Source of the DNA: Agromyces badenianii
Lineage (GTDB): Bacteria > Actinomycetota > Actinomycetes > Actinomycetales > Microbacteriaceae
Assembly (NCBI RefSeq): GCF_003070885.1
Contig: NZ_CP028913.1
Location: 248,001 to 312,000, forward strand
DNA: 64,000 nt
Reading direction: 5' to 3'
Shown: positions 49,671 through 60,394 of the stretch, one piece after another
Position numbering within the stretch: the first letter of the stretch is position 1
Layout of the letters: every line of letters starts with the position of its first letter
Notes under the pieces: generated by a model
The model's database searches: none
What the model saw: only the letters and a program-made list of their open reading frames with translations
Told to the model about the DNA's origin: nothing
Translations under genes and position numbers: made by a program

Positions 49671-51292
49671 GCGGGCTGATTCCGAAGCCCGCCTCGTTCG
49701 AGGCGCGGGCGGGCGAATTCGTGCTCGATGCCGACACCGAGATCACCGCATCGGATGCCGCGGCATCCGTCGCACGTCGCCTACAGGCCGATCTGGCCGC
49801 GGCGACCGGCTTCGCACTCCCCGTCGGCGGGGGAGTGCCCACCCGCGCGGGCATCGCGCTCGAGATCGATCCCGATTCGCCGGCTGAGGGGTTCCGCCTC
49901 GAGGTGGCGCCGGGCGGCGTGCGCATCGCGGGCGGCTCGGCGGCGGGCCTCTTCTACGGTGCGATGGCGTTCCGCCAGCAGCTCGGGCCCGACGCGTTCC
50001 GGCGGGCGGCGCTGCCGGGGCGGCGGTGGCGCGCCGAGGCATCCGTCACCGTCGACGCCCCGCGCTTCGCGTGGCGCGGCTTCCTGCTCGATGTCGCGCG
50101 CAGCTTCCGGCCGAAGCACGAGGTGCTGCGCCTCATCGACCTGCTCGCGCTGCACCGAGTCAACGTGCTGCAATTGCACCTGACCGACGACCAGGGCTGG
50201 CGCATGCAGATCCATCGCTACCCGCGTCTCACCGAGGTCGGCGCGTGGCGGCCCGAATCGCAGCTCGGTCACGGGCCGAAGTCAACGCTCGACGGGCGAC
50301 CGGCGGGCGGCTTCTACACCCACGACGAGTTGCGCGAGATCGTCGCGTACGCCGCCGAACGGCACATCGAGGTCGTGCCCGAGATCGAGACGCCCGGGCA
50401 TGTGCGCGCCGCGCTCGCCGCGTACCCCGAGCTCGGCGTGACCGGCGGGCCCCGCGACGTGTGGACGCGCTACGGCATCAACGACGACGTGCTGAACACC
50501 GAGGAGTCGACGGTCGAGTTCTTCCGCAACGTGCTCGACGAGGTCATGGAGGTCTTCCCGTCGCGCTACATCGGCGTCGGCGGCGACGAGGCGCGCAAGA
50601 CCCAGTGGGCGGCCGACCCGCGTTCGCAGCAGCTCATGGCCGAACGCGGCCTCGAGACGCCGAACGAGCTGCAGGCGTGGTTCGTGCGCCAGCTCGATGC
50701 GCACCTGACCGCGGCGGGGCGACGTCTCTACGGCTGGGACGAAGTGCTCGAAGGCCCGCTCGATCCGGGCGCGACGATCGCCTCATGGCGAGGCATCCGC
50801 GGCGCCCAGGTGGCCGCGGCCCGCGGGCACGACGTCGTACTCTGCCCCGACGACTTCGCCTACCTCGACTACCCGCAATCGGATGCCGCCGCAGAGCCGA
50901 TCCCGGTGGGCACCGTGCAGACCATCCGCGACGTCTACGACTACGAGCCGCTGCCCGCCGACGCCGCGGAGGCACTGCGTCGCCACCTGCTCGGGGTGCA
51001 GGCCAACGCCTGGAGCGAGCACATGGACACGGCCTCACGGGTCGACTACATGGTCTTCCCGCGGCTCGCGGCCTTCGCCGAGGTCGCCTGGAGCGCCCCG
51101 GGCAAAGACTGGCCCGACTTCTCGTCGCGTCTCGATGGCCAACTCGCGATCTACGACGCCATCGGAGTGGCGTACCGCCCGCTCAGCGGGCCGAACCCGT
51201 GGCAGCAGCGCCCCGGTGTGCCCGGTGTGCCGCGCGACAAGGCCGATCGTCAGGCCGAACTCGCGGCGCTCACCGCCGACCTGCTCGAATAG
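49667..51292 (+). CDS. Family 20 beta-N-acetylhexosaminidase
   Basis: A 541-aa glycoside hydrolase: N-terminal GH20b domain, then a TIM barrel with SFRPKHEVLRLIDLLALHRV, HLTDDQGWRMQI, EIETPGHVRAAL and the catalytic pair D307-E308 in GVGGDEARKTQW. It has no signal peptide, so it acts in the cytoplasm, probably on GlcNAc-containing oligosaccharides or wall turnover products. Its start lies in the proC stop (GTGA). The 3' end overlaps rlmC by 23 bp on the other strand. Confidence 0.93.
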   Translation: MSGLIPKPASFEARAGEFVLDADTEITASDAAASVARRLQADLAAATGFALPVGGGVPTRAGIALEIDPDSPAEGFRLEVAPGGVRIAGGSAAGLFYGAMAFRQQLGPDAFRRAALPGRRWRAEASVTVDAPRFAWRGFLLDVARSFRPKHEVLRLIDLLALHRVNVLQLHLTDDQGWRMQIHRYPRLTEVGAWRPESQLGHGPKSTLDGRPAGGFYTHDELREIVAYAAERHIEVVPEIETPGHVRAALAAYPELGVTGGPRDVWTRYGINDDVLNTEESTVEFFRNVLDEVMEVFPSRYIGVGGDEARKTQWAADPRSQQLMAERGLETPNELQAWFVRQLDAHLTAAGRRLYGWDEVLEGPLDPGATIASWRGIRGAQVAAARGHDVVLCPDDFAYLDYPQSDAAAEPIPVGTVQTIRDVYDYEPLPADAAEALRRHLLGVQANAWSEHMDTASRVDYMVFPRLAAFAEVAWSAPGKDWPDFSSRLDGQLAIYDAIGVAYRPLSGPNPWQQRPGVPGVPRDKADRQAELAALTADLLE

Positions 51293-52427
51293 CGCCGACC
51301 GGCACGGCGCGCTCGAGCAGCACCATGACCTCGAAGTGCGTCGTCTGCGGGAACATGTCGAACACCCGCCCCCGCACCGGCCGCAGCGACGGCATCGCCT
51401 CGAGGTCGCGCGCGAGCGAGGCCGCGTTGCAGCTCGAGTACAGCACATGACGAACCGCGGATGCCTCGAGCCATCCGCTGAGCTCACGGCCGATGCCCCG
51501 GCGCGGCGGGTTCACGATCACGAGATCGGGGGCCGCCGCTTCGCCGAGCGCGAAGGCCGTGGCGTCGCCGGCCTCGAACCGCACGCGTGAGAGCGCGGCA
51601 TCCGTGCGGCTGAGCTCGGCGCTCGCGACGGCCTCGACGCTCGTCTCGATGCCCGTGACCGATGCTGCGGCATCGGCGATGTGCAGGGCGAAGCCGCCGA
51701 CGCCCGAGTACAGATCCCAGGCGGAGTCGGCCGCGAGCCCGCGCACCCAGTCGCGCGCCTCGACGTAGAGGGCGGCGGCGATCTCGGTGTTCGTCTGGAA
51801 GAAGCTCTGCGGGCGCAGGTGCATCGTCACGCCGTTCAGCCGCATCGGCAGCGTGGATGCCTCGGTGAAGACGATCTCGTGCTCGCCCTCGAGCACGGCC
51901 TTGTGCTCGGGCAGCACGTTCGCGGTGACCACCCGGGCGTGAGGCAGCTCGGCGAGGAGCCACGGCAGGTGCTTGCGGATGCGGCCGACCGGTTCGGTCG
52001 AGCGCACGACGAAGCGGATCATGAGCTCGCCGTCGGGCGACTCGGTGAGGATCAGGTGCTTCAGCTCGCCGGTGCGGCTCGGCACGTCGTAGGGGGTGAG
52101 GCCTGCGCGGGTGATGAACGCGGAGATCACGGGGAACGCGGCGCGATGGCCCGGGGAGCAGATGCCGCACGCCTCGAGATCGATGCCGTGGCCGTCGGCG
52201 TCGAGGATGCCGATCGTCGGGGCCGCCGTCGTGCCGCCGATCACCATCTTCGCCTTATTGCGGTAGCCGGCCTCGGGGCTCGCGACCGGCGGCAGCCAGT
52301 CGAGGCCGTCGTGCGCGGTGAGGAGGTCTTCGGCGTGACGCTGCTTGCCCGCGAGCTGCGCGGAGTAGGGCTGCCCCATGAGCGAGCACGAGGTGCAGCG
52401 CCCGGCGTCGAAGTAGGAGCAATCCAC
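51270..52427 (-). CDS. rlmC: 23S rRNA (uracil(747)-C(5))-methyltransferase
   Basis: A 385-aa SAM-dependent RNA methyltransferase of the RlmC/RlmD/TrmA group. A 4Fe-4S cluster site is formed by C3, C11, C14 and C87 (DLEACGIC). LYSGVGGFAL binds SAM, and YSSCNAASLARDL holds the catalytic Cys. The short N-terminus without a TRAM domain indicates RlmC rather than RlmD. Stands alone. Confidence 0.9.
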   Translation of the reverse strand: MDCSYFDAGRCTSCSLMGQPYSAQLAGKQRHAEDLLTAHDGLDWLPPVASPEAGYRNKAKMVIGGTTAAPTIGILDADGHGIDLEACGICSPGHRAAFPVISAFITRAGLTPYDVPSRTGELKHLILTESPDGELMIRFVVRSTEPVGRIRKHLPWLLAELPHARVVTANVLPEHKAVLEGEHEIVFTEASTLPMRLNGVTMHLRPQSFFQTNTEIAAALYVEARDWVRGLAADSAWDLYSGVGGFALHIADAAASVTGIETSVEAVASAELSRTDAALSRVRFEAGDATAFALGEAAAPDLVIVNPPRRGIGRELSGWLEASAVRHVLYSSCNAASLARDLEAMPSLRPVRGRVFDMFPQTTHFEVMVLLERAVPVGAIRAGRR

Positions 52428-52547
52428 GGGTTCCAGCGTAGGCGCGCCTGCTGCTTCGCCGGGAACAGGACGACACGCCGTGGCGGCGCCGAGAACAGGC
52501 GGCTGGTGCCCGTCGCGGCGAACGGCTCCTGTTTCAGGCGCGAGCGG

Positions 52548-53234
52548 TCACGGCTCGAAGCGGTAGCCCATGCCCGGCTCGGTGAGGAAGAAGCGCGGCT
52601 CCGACGGCGTCGGCTCGAGCTTGCGGCGCAGCTGCGCGACGTAGAGGCGCAAGTACCCGGCGTCGTTCGCGTGGAACGGCCCCCACACCTCGCTCAGCAG
52701 CATCTGCCGGGTGAGCAGCTTGCCCGGGTTCTTCAGGAACAGCTCGAGCAGGCGCCACTCGGTCGGCGTCAGGCGCACGGATGTCGCGTGGCCCGAGGCA
52801 TCCGTCGACCTGATGGTCTTCGCGGCGAGGTCGACGGTGAGCGAGCCGATGGCGAACGCCGCGGCATCCGCCTCGCCGGTGGTGGATCGCGCGCGGGCGC
52901 GGATGCGGGCCAGCAGCTCGTCCATGGCGAAGGGCTTCGTGACGTAGTCGTCGGCCCCGGCGTCGAGGGCGTCGACCTTCTCGGCCGAATCGGTGCGACC
53001 CGAGAGCACGAGGATCGGCACCTTCGACCAGGCGCGAACCGCCCGGATCACGTCGACCCCGTCGACCTTCGGCATGCCGAGGTCGAGGAGGATCAGGTCG
53101 GGGTGGGCGTTCGCGGCGAGGTCGATCGCCTCGGCGCCGTCGCGGGCGGCGATGACGTCGTAGCCGCGCGCGGCGAGCGTGATGCGCAGGGCCCGCTGCA
53201 GCTGGTCGTCGTCGTCGGCGAGGAGGATCCTCAT
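52548..53234 (-). CDS. kdpE: KdpE response regulator
   Basis: A 228-aa OmpR-family regulator: receiver with ADDDDQ acidic pocket and phospho-acceptor D51 (LLDLGMPKVDG), K in TKPF, then a DNA-binding domain (RLTPTEWRLLELFLKNPGKL, YLRLYVAQLRRKLEP, EPGMGYRF). Activates kdp transcription under K+ limitation. ATGA overlap with kdpD; last gene of the kdp array. Confidence 0.95.
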   Translation of the reverse strand: MRILLADDDDQLQRALRITLAARGYDVIAARDGAEAIDLAANAHPDLILLDLGMPKVDGVDVIRAVRAWSKVPILVLSGRTDSAEKVDALDAGADDYVTKPFAMDELLARIRARARSTTGEADAAAFAIGSLTVDLAAKTIRSTDASGHATSVRLTPTEWRLLELFLKNPGKLLTRQMLLSEVWGPFHANDAGYLRLYVAQLRRKLEPTPSEPRFFLTEPGMGYRFEP

Positions 53235-55723
53235 CGCGCCTCCTCGGTGATCGGGGCCGACGGCAGCGTGACGACCATGGTGAGGCCGCCGCCGGGCGTG
53301 TCCTCGACCTCCAGTGTGCCGTCCATTCCCTCGACGAAGCCCTTCGACAGGGCGAGGCCGAGGCCGAGGCCCGTGTCGTTGTCGGTGTCGCCGAGGCGCT
53401 GGAACGGCGTGAACACCTCGTCGCGGCGCTCGGCGGGGATGCCGGGGCCGCGATCGACGACCCGCAGTTCGGTGCGCCCCTGGAACGAGCTCGCGGCGAC
53501 GCGCACGCGCACGCCGGCCGGGCTGTGCCGCACGGCGTTCGCGAGCAGGTTCACGATCACCCGCTGCAGCAGCACGCCGTCGGCGAGCACCGGGGCGAGC
53601 TCATCGGCGAGGTCGAGCTCGACCTCTCCCGGCCCGAGCGCGAGTTCGTCGAGCGCCGGGAAGACGACGTCGGCGACCTCGGTCGGCGCGAGCGTGACCG
53701 CGAGTGCACCGGCCTGCACGCGGCTCACGTCGAGCAGGTTGGTGACGAGCTCGGCGAGGGCGTCGAGGCTCTCGGATGCGGTGGCGAGCAGCTCGTCGCG
53801 CTCGGCGGCGGGCAGCTCGACCTCGCGCGAGCGCAGCGCGCTCACCGCTGCCGACGCCGAGGTGAGCGGCCGGCGCAGGTCGTGCCCGACCGCGGCGAGC
53901 AGGGCCGACCGCACCCGGTCGGTCTCGGCGAGGGCGTCGGCCGCCGAGGCTGCAGTGGCGAGTGCGCCGTGCTCGATGGCCGCATCGATCTGCGCGGCGA
54001 TCACCTGCAGCAGGCGGCGTTCGGATGCCTCGAGGTGCTGCCCGTGCAGCTCGAGCACGCCGCGGGAGCCGATCGGCACGTTCGTCACCCGGTCGTCGCG
54101 GGCGGGCTCGCCGTCGGCGACGCGGGTCTCGCCGTCGACCAGCAGGCGAACACCGGTGAGTCCGAACGCCTCGCGGGTGCGGGTGACCATGGCCTGCAGG
54201 GCGTCCTCGCCGCGCAGCACGCTGCCGGCGAGGGTCGCGAGCAGTTGCGATTCGGCCGCGGCGCGGCGGGCGAGGCGCGTGCGCCGTGCGGCCTGGTCGA
54301 CGACGTAGCTCACGAGCAGCGCGTTGGCGACGTAGAACGCGAGTGCCATGAACTGGCGGGGGTCGCTGATGGTGAGCGTGAACGTCGGCTCGACGAACAG
54401 CACGTTCAGGGTGATTCCCGAGAGCACCGCCGCGAACAGTCCCGGCCAGATGCCGCCGATGAGGGCGACGATGATGACGAGCAGTTGGTAGGCGAGCACA
54501 TCGCTCGTGATCGACGTCTCGGTGTGGAACGTGACGAGCAGCCAGCTGAGGAGCGGCCCCGCGACGAGCGCGACGATGAACCCGACGACGAGCCGGGTGC
54601 GGCTGAGCGCGCCGCCGAGCTTCGGCAGCGAGAACGCCGACCCGGCCGCGGCGTGGTTGACGATGTGCACGTCGATGTCGCCGGACTCCCGGATGACGGT
54701 GGCGCCGATGCCCGGACCCGAGAACGCTGCAGCGAGTCGGGAGCGGCGGCTGACGCCGATCACCAGCTGCGTGGCATCCGCCGACCGTGCGAACTCGACG
54801 AGGGCACGCGGCACGTCTTCGCCGACGACCTGGTGGAAGGTGCCGCCGAGCTGTTCGACGAGCGTGCGCTGGGCATCGAGGGCGCCCGGATGCCGCGCCC
54901 GCATGCCGTCGGGGTTCGTGACGTGCACGGCGATGAGCACTCCGCCCGACGAGCGAGAGGCGATTCGCGCGCCCCGGCGCAGCAGCGTCTCGCCCTCGGG
55001 GCCGCCGGTGAGGGCGACGACGACGCGCTCACGAGCCTCCCACTTGCGGTCGATGCCGTGCTCGGCGCGGTACGCCTTCAGCGCGGAGTCGACCTCGTCG
55101 GCGAGCCAGAGCAGAGCGAGTTCGCGGAGCGCGGTGAGGTTGCCGAGGCGGAAGTAGTTGGACAGCGCCGCATCGATGCGCTCGGCGGGGTAGACGAGCC
55201 CGCCCGAGAGCCGGTCGCGCAGCGCCTGCGGGGCGAGGTCGACGACCTCGATCTGGTCGGCACCGCGCAGCACCTGGTCGGGAATGGTCTCGCGCTGCGG
55301 CACACCCGTGATCTGCAGCACGACATGGCCGAGCGATTCGATGTGCTGCGTGTTGACGGTGGAGATGACGTCGATGCCCGCGTCAAGGAGCTCGTCGACG
55401 TCTTGCCAGCGCTTGGCGTGGCGCGAGCCCGGCGCGTTCGTGTGCGCGAGCTCGTCGACGAGGGCGATCTCGGGCTTGCGTGCGAGCACCCGGTCGAGGT
55501 CCATCTCGGTGAGCACCATGCCCCGGTGGGTCACGCTGTGGCGCGGAACGAGCTCGAGCCCCTCGACCATCGATGCCGTCGCCCGGCGCCCGTGCGTCTC
55601 CACGAACGCCGCGACCACGTCGTTGCCCTCCGCGGCGAGGCGCTTGCCCTCTTCGAGCATCGTGTAGGTCTTGCCGACGCCGGGGGCGGCGCCGAGCAGC
55701 ACGCGAAGCCGCCCCCGTCTCAT
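53231..55723 (-). CDS. kdpD: KdpD sensor histidine kinase
   Basis: An 830-aa membrane sensor of K+ limitation. N-terminal KdpD domain with Walker A GAAPGVGKT (11-19) and DELAHTNAPGSRHAKRWQD; a USP-like domain (ERVVVALTGGPEGETL); four TM helices of the DUF4118 type at ~375-480; a GAF-like segment; HisKA with H614 in VGHDLRRPLTS; and HATPase (NLLANAVRHSP, RGPGIP, GLGLGLAL). 14 nt after kdpC and overlapping kdpE. Confidence 0.96.
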   Translation of the reverse strand: MRRGRLRVLLGAAPGVGKTYTMLEEGKRLAAEGNDVVAAFVETHGRRATASMVEGLELVPRHSVTHRGMVLTEMDLDRVLARKPEIALVDELAHTNAPGSRHAKRWQDVDELLDAGIDVISTVNTQHIESLGHVVLQITGVPQRETIPDQVLRGADQIEVVDLAPQALRDRLSGGLVYPAERIDAALSNYFRLGNLTALRELALLWLADEVDSALKAYRAEHGIDRKWEARERVVVALTGGPEGETLLRRGARIASRSSGGVLIAVHVTNPDGMRARHPGALDAQRTLVEQLGGTFHQVVGEDVPRALVEFARSADATQLVIGVSRRSRLAAAFSGPGIGATVIRESGDIDVHIVNHAAAGSAFSLPKLGGALSRTRLVVGFIVALVAGPLLSWLLVTFHTETSITSDVLAYQLLVIIVALIGGIWPGLFAAVLSGITLNVLFVEPTFTLTISDPRQFMALAFYVANALLVSYVVDQAARRTRLARRAAAESQLLATLAGSVLRGEDALQAMVTRTREAFGLTGVRLLVDGETRVADGEPARDDRVTNVPIGSRGVLELHGQHLEASERRLLQVIAAQIDAAIEHGALATAASAADALAETDRVRSALLAAVGHDLRRPLTSASAAVSALRSREVELPAAERDELLATASESLDALAELVTNLLDVSRVQAGALAVTLAPTEVADVVFPALDELALGPGEVELDLADELAPVLADGVLLQRVIVNLLANAVRHSPAGVRVRVAASSFQGRTELRVVDRGPGIPAERRDEVFTPFQRLGDTDNDTGLGLGLALSKGFVEGMDGTLEVEDTPGGGLTMVVTLPSAPITEEAR

Positions 55724-55737
55724 ACCCTCTGCCCTTC

Positions 55738-56343
55738 TCAGCCGAGCTCGGCGAGAGCGAGATTCAGCTGCAGCACGTTCACGGTCGGTTCGCCCAGGTA
55801 CCCGAGATCCCGTGCCTGAATCCTAGACTCCACGAGTTCGCGCACCGCCGATTCGGGCAGTCCGCGCTCGCCGGCGATGCGGGCCACCTGAAGCAGCGCG
55901 TACTCCGGGCTGATGTGCGGGTCGAGGCCCGACGCCGATGCGGTGACGGCGTCGGCCGGGACATCCGCTTCGGAGACGCCGTTGAACTCGGCGACCTGCG
56001 CCTTCCGCTCCTCGATCGCGGCGATGAGGTCGGCGTTCTCGGGGCCCTGATTGCTGCCGCTCGAGGCGCCGCCGTCGTAGCCGCCACCTGCCGCCGACGG
56101 GCGGGACTGGAACCACTCGGGAAGCGGGGTGCCGTCGGCGTCGGCGAACGACTGGCCGATGAGGCTCGAGCCGACGACCTCGCCGCCGCTCGTCACCCGC
56201 GAGCCGTCGGCCTGCGCCGGCAGCACGAGCTGGCCGATGCCGGTGACGACGAGCGTGTAGGCGATGCCGAGCACTGCGGTGAAGATGAGCATCGCGCGGA
56301 GTGCGACCCAGTAGGTGCGCACCGTGGTGCGAGTGGAGCTCAT
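55738..56343 (-). CDS. kdpC: KdpC, K+-ATPase small subunit
   Basis: A 201-aa subunit that stabilises the KdpFABC complex. One N-terminal TM helix (ALRAMLIFTAVLGIAYTLVV), then the outside domain with SSLIGQSF, YFQSRPS-like WFQSRPSAAGGGYDG, SNQGP, and ASGLDPHISPEYALLQVARI. Typical length and motifs. Follows kdpB by 25 nt. Confidence 0.96.
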   Translation of the reverse strand: MSSTRTTVRTYWVALRAMLIFTAVLGIAYTLVVTGIGQLVLPAQADGSRVTSGGEVVGSSLIGQSFADADGTPLPEWFQSRPSAAGGGYDGGASSGSNQGPENADLIAAIEERKAQVAEFNGVSEADVPADAVTASASGLDPHISPEYALLQVARIAGERGLPESAVRELVESRIQARDLGYLGEPTVNVLQLNLALAELG

Positions 56344-56368
56344 GGTGTGAATCCTTTCGTTCCCGGGT

Positions 56369-58549
56369 TCAGAACCCGGGGATGAGGCTGACGACGAGGT
56401 CGATCAGCTTGATGCCGATGAAGGGGGCGATGATGCCGCCGAGGCCGTAGACGAGCAGGTTGCGGCTGAGGATGGCGGAGGCGCCGCCCGGACGGTACTT
56501 CACCCCGCGCAGCGCGAGGGGGATCAGGATCACGATGATGATCGCGTTGAAGACGATCGCCGAGAGGATCGCCGAGGCGGGCGAGTGCAGCTGCATGATG
56601 TTCAGCACTGCGAGCCCCGGGAAGATCCCCGCGAACATCGCCGGGATGATCGCGAAGTACTTCGCGATGTCGTTGGCGATCGAGAACGTCGTGAGCGCGC
56701 CGCGCGTGATGAGCAGCTGCTTGCCGATGCGCACGATCTCGATGAGCTTCGTCGGGTCGCTGTCGAGGTCGACCATGTTGCCGGCCTCCTTCGCGGCCGA
56801 GGTGCCGGTGTTCATCGCGACCCCGACGTCGGCCTGCGCGAGCGCCGGGGCGTCGTTCGTGCCGTCGCCGGTCATGGCGACGAGGTTGCCGCCCGCCTGC
56901 TCGCGCTTGATGAGGGCCATCTTGTCTTCGGGGGTGGCCTCGGCGAGGTAGTCGTCGACGCCGGCCTCGGCCGCGATGGCCTTCGCGGTGAGCGGGTTGT
57001 CGCCCGTGATCATGACGGTGCGGATGCCCATCGCCCGCAGCTCGGCGAACCGCTCGGTCAGGCCGTCCTTGACGATGTCCTTCAGGTGCACGACGCCGAG
57101 CAGGCGCGCCTCGCCGTTCGCGTCCTTCGCCGCGACGACGAGCGGAGTGCCGCCGCTGTTCGAGATCACCTCGACGCGCTGCTCGAGCTCGTCGAGCGTG
57201 CTCGACGCGATGCCGCCGGATGCCTCGACCCAGGCGATGACCGCCGATCCTGCACCTTTTCGAATGCTCGAGCCGTCGGGCAGGTCGAGTCCCGACATGC
57301 GGGTCTGCGCGGTGAAGGGCACGATCTCTCCCGCCGGTGCCGCGTCGAAGTGGATGCCGTGCTCGGCCGCGAGTTCGACGATCGACGAGCCCTCGGGCGT
57401 CGGGTCTGCGAGCGACGACAGCGCTGCGGCGCGCTCGAGCTCGGCCGCATCGACACCCGGCATCGCGACGAACTCGCTCGCCCGCCGGTTGCCGTACGTG
57501 ATGGTGCCCGTCTTGTCGAGGAGGAGCGTCGTGACGTCGCCCGCCGCCTCGACCGCGCGGCCCGACATCGCGAGCACGTTGCGCTGCACGAGTCGATCCA
57601 TGCCGGCGATGCCGATCGCCGAGAGCAGCGCGCCGATCGTCGTCGGGATGAGGCAGACGAGCAGGGCGACGAGCACCGGAATGCTCGCCGGCGCCGCAGC
57701 GTACGAGGCGATCGGGTTCAGGGTCAGCGCCACCACGACGAAGACGATCGAGAGGCTCGCGAGCAGGATGTTCAGCGCGATCTCGTTGGGCGTCTTCTGG
57801 CGGGCCGCACCCTCGACGAGCGCGATCATGCGGTCGACGAAGGTCTCGCCGGGTTTCGAGGTGATGCGCACGACGATGCGGTCGGAGAGCACGCGGGTGC
57901 CGCCGGTGACCGCCGAGCGGTCGCCGCCCGACTCCCGCACGACGGGCGCGGACTCGCCCGTGATGGCCGACTCGTCGACCGAGGCGATGCCCCAGACGAT
58001 GTCGCCGTCGCCCGGGATCAGCTGACCGGCCGTCACGACGACCACGTCGCCGAGCCTCAGTTCGGCCGAGGAGACCTTGGTCAGCGGGGTGCCCTCCGCC
58101 GAGGCATCCGACACCTCGTCGTAGTTGCCGACCAGCTGCGCCGCCGTCGAGGTGCGGGTCTGGCGCAGGGTGTCGGCCTGCGCCTTGCCGCGGCCCTCGG
58201 CGACCGACTCGGCGAGGTTCGCGAAGAGCACGGTCAGCCAGAGCCACACCGCGATGCCCCACGTGAAGCTCAGCGGCACCGCCGTGCCGCCCGACGACTG
58301 CGCGCCGCCGAGGAACGGCTCGGCGAGTGCGAGCACCGTGGTGAGTGCGGCGCCCACCTCGACGATGAACATGACGGGATTGCGCCACATCTGGCGCGGA
58401 TCGAGCTTCGCGAACGCGCCGGGCAGGGCTTGCAGGATCTGCGCCGGGCCGAAGGCGCTCGTCGGGCGTTTCGACGGCGAACCCATCGGCCGAGGCGCGG
58501 GCCCATCGACCGGCTCGGGCGCCGCTTCGGTGGTGGTGATGGTGGACAT
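56369..58549 (-). CDS. kdpB: KdpB, K+-transporting P-type ATPase
   Basis: A 726-aa catalytic subunit. Phosphorylation site DKTGTITYG (D345), TGES loop (ITGESAPV) and hinge [20 protein letters not shown]; seven TM helices. The N-terminal ~45 residues are variable. ATG 58547-58549 is the start; the longer open frame upstream lies in kdpA. It begins 2 nt after the kdpA stop. Confidence 0.97.
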   Translation of the reverse strand: MSTITTTEAAPEPVDGPAPRPMGSPSKRPTSAFGPAQILQALPGAFAKLDPRQMWRNPVMFIVEVGAALTTVLALAEPFLGGAQSSGGTAVPLSFTWGIAVWLWLTVLFANLAESVAEGRGKAQADTLRQTRTSTAAQLVGNYDEVSDASAEGTPLTKVSSAELRLGDVVVVTAGQLIPGDGDIVWGIASVDESAITGESAPVVRESGGDRSAVTGGTRVLSDRIVVRITSKPGETFVDRMIALVEGAARQKTPNEIALNILLASLSIVFVVVALTLNPIASYAAAPASIPVLVALLVCLIPTTIGALLSAIGIAGMDRLVQRNVLAMSGRAVEAAGDVTTLLLDKTGTITYGNRRASEFVAMPGVDAAELERAAALSSLADPTPEGSSIVELAAEHGIHFDAAPAGEIVPFTAQTRMSGLDLPDGSSIRKGAGSAVIAWVEASGGIASSTLDELEQRVEVISNSGGTPLVVAAKDANGEARLLGVVHLKDIVKDGLTERFAELRAMGIRTVMITGDNPLTAKAIAAEAGVDDYLAEATPEDKMALIKREQAGGNLVAMTGDGTNDAPALAQADVGVAMNTGTSAAKEAGNMVDLDSDPTKLIEIVRIGKQLLITRGALTTFSIANDIAKYFAIIPAMFAGIFPGLAVLNIMQLHSPASAILSAIVFNAIIIVILIPLALRGVKYRPGGASAILSRNLLVYGLGGIIAPFIGIKLIDLVVSLIPGF

Positions 58550-58551
58550 GA

Positions 58552-60225
58552 TCAGTTCAGCCCTTCCGCCAGGGGACCCAGCGTGAGAACGGGGAAGTAG
58601 GTGAGCGCGGTCACGATGACCGTCACGCCGACGAGGAGGCCGACGAACTGCGGCCGGTGGGTGGGCAGGGTGCCCGCGGTCTCGGGAACCCTCTCCTGCG
58701 CCGCGAGCGAGCCGGCGAGCGCCAGCACCAGCACGATCGGGATGAATCGGCCGAGCAGCATCGCGACGCCGAGAGCGGTGTTGAACCACGGCGTGTTCGC
58801 GGTGAGGCCGGCGAAGGCCGAGCCGTTGTTGTTCGACGCGCTCGTGAACGCGTAGAGCACCTCGCTCATGCCGTGGATGCCGGGGTTCCAGATCGAGACC
58901 GCCTCGACGTCGTCCCGGATTCCGGGGATCGCGAAGCTCAGGGCGGTGCCGGCCAGCACGAGCGTCGGCGTCACGAGGATGTAGAGGCTCGCGAGCTTGA
59001 TCTCACGCGGCCCGATCTTCTTGCCGAGGTACTCGGGCGTGCGGCCGACGAGCAGGCCCGCGATGAACACGGCGATGACCGCGAGCACGAGCATGCCGTA
59101 GAGACCCGAGCCGACGCCGCCGGGCGCGACCTCGCCGAGCATCATGTTGAGCATCGGCATCATGCCGCCGAGGGCGGTGAACGAGTCGTGCATCGAGTTC
59201 ACGGCACCCGTCGAGGTGAGCGTCGAGGTGGTGGCGAAGAGCGTCGAGCCGAGGATGCCGAAGCGCGACTCCTTGCCTTCCATCGCGCCGCCGGCGAGCT
59301 CGGGCGCGGTGCCGTCGCCGCCCGCTTCGAGCGCGCTGAGCGCCACGAGCGAGACGAGGTAGAGCGTCGCCATGACCGCGAGGATCGCGTAGCCCTGCTT
59401 GTTCGAGCCCACCATCCTGCCGAAGGTGCGCGGCAGGGCGAACGGGATCGCGAGCATGAGCACGTTCTGGAAGAGGTTCGTCCACGCGGTCGGATTCTCG
59501 AACGGGTGCGCGGAGTTCACGTTGAAGAACCCCCCGCCGTTCGTGCCGAGCAGCTTGATGGCCTCTTGCGAGGCGACGGGGCCACCCGGAACGCTCTGCG
59601 TGGCGCCGGCGAGCGTCGTGATCTCGGTGAAGCCGTTGAAGTTCTGCACGACGCCCCCGATGACGAGCACGATCGCGCCGATCACCGAGAGCGGCAGCAG
59701 CAGCCGGAACGAGCCGCGGAACAGGTCGACCCAGAAGTTGCCGATCGTGCCGGAGCCGCGGCGGGCGAACCCGCGCACCAGGGCGATCGCCACGGCGATG
59801 CCGACCGCGGCCGAGACGAAGTTCTGCACCGCGAGGCCGGCGAGCTGCACGGTGTAGCCCATGGTGAGTTCGGGGGAGTACGACTGCCAGTTCGTGTTCG
59901 CCACGAACGACGCGGCGGTGTTGAACGACAGCCCCTCGGGCACCGCGGGAAGGCCGAGCGAGAACGGCAGCACGGCCTGGGCCCGCTGCAGCACGTACAC
60001 GAACAGCAGGCCGACGACCGAGAAGGCGAGCACGCCCCGGAGGTACGCCGGCCACGACTGCTCGGCGCGCGGGTCGACGCCGATGAGGCGGTAGAGGCCG
60101 CGTTCGAGCTTCCAGTCGCGGTCGCTCGTGTAGAGACGCGCCATGTAGTCGCCGAGGGGGCGGTAGAGCAGGGCGAGGATGAGGGCGAGGGTGGCCGCCT
60201 GCATGATGGCGAAGAGCGCCTCCAT
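58552..60225 (-). CDS. kdpA: KdpA, K+-channel-like subunit
   Basis: A 557-aa subunit forming the selectivity filter. Ten TM helices with filter-like loops [41 protein letters not shown] and [17 protein letters not shown] 60223-60225 shares one base with the kdpF stop (TGATG). Normal length. Confidence 0.97.
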   Translation of the reverse strand: MEALFAIMQAATLALILALLYRPLGDYMARLYTSDRDWKLERGLYRLIGVDPRAEQSWPAYLRGVLAFSVVGLLFVYVLQRAQAVLPFSLGLPAVPEGLSFNTAASFVANTNWQSYSPELTMGYTVQLAGLAVQNFVSAAVGIAVAIALVRGFARRGSGTIGNFWVDLFRGSFRLLLPLSVIGAIVLVIGGVVQNFNGFTEITTLAGATQSVPGGPVASQEAIKLLGTNGGGFFNVNSAHPFENPTAWTNLFQNVLMLAIPFALPRTFGRMVGSNKQGYAILAVMATLYLVSLVALSALEAGGDGTAPELAGGAMEGKESRFGILGSTLFATTSTLTSTGAVNSMHDSFTALGGMMPMLNMMLGEVAPGGVGSGLYGMLVLAVIAVFIAGLLVGRTPEYLGKKIGPREIKLASLYILVTPTLVLAGTALSFAIPGIRDDVEAVSIWNPGIHGMSEVLYAFTSASNNNGSAFAGLTANTPWFNTALGVAMLLGRFIPIVLVLALAGSLAAQERVPETAGTLPTHRPQFVGLLVGVTVIVTALTYFPVLTLGPLAEGLN

Positions 60226-60314
60226 CAGAACCGCTCGGGTTTGACGAGGGCGTACACGAGGTACACCACGGCGGCGACACCCAACGCGGCGGCGAGGAGT
60301 TCGAAGAAGATCAC
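60225..60314 (-). CDS. kdpF: KdpF, small stabilising subunit
   Basis: A 29-aa single-TM peptide, [20 protein letters not shown] then YALVKPERF. The LLYALL-x-PERF ending is diagnostic of KdpF. GTG start at 60314 overlaps the preceding micro-gene stop (GTGA), and its own stop overlaps kdpA. Confidence 0.9.
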   Translation of the reverse strand: MIFFELLAAALGVAAVVYLVYALVKPERF

Positions 60315-60394
60315 AGCTTCTCGACCCCCCTGGCGATGAGGCCGACGAGTACGAACACGGCGATGATGCCGAGAAGGTAGACGACGTCGAGCAC
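60311..60394 (-). CDS. 27-aa membrane peptide upstream of kdpF
   Basis: From a GTG at 60394 the complement reads [20 protein letters not shown] then ARGVEKL: one TM helix with acidic outside and basic inside ends. A GGAG sits 6-9 nt upstream. It is translationally coupled to kdpF by GTGA. It differs from KdpF and is a second micro-subunit candidate for the same operon. Confidence 0.65.
   Translation of the reverse strand: MLDVVYLLGIIAVFVLVGLIARGVEKL

Noticed and set aside
51681-54308. 875-codon open frame on the plus strand
   Set aside because: Lies opposite rlmC, kdpE and kdpD, which have clear motifs; no protein-like features.
53525-55819. 764-codon open frame on the plus strand
   Set aside because: Antisense of kdpD; repeated GEELG/RGE composition is a codon-phase artefact.
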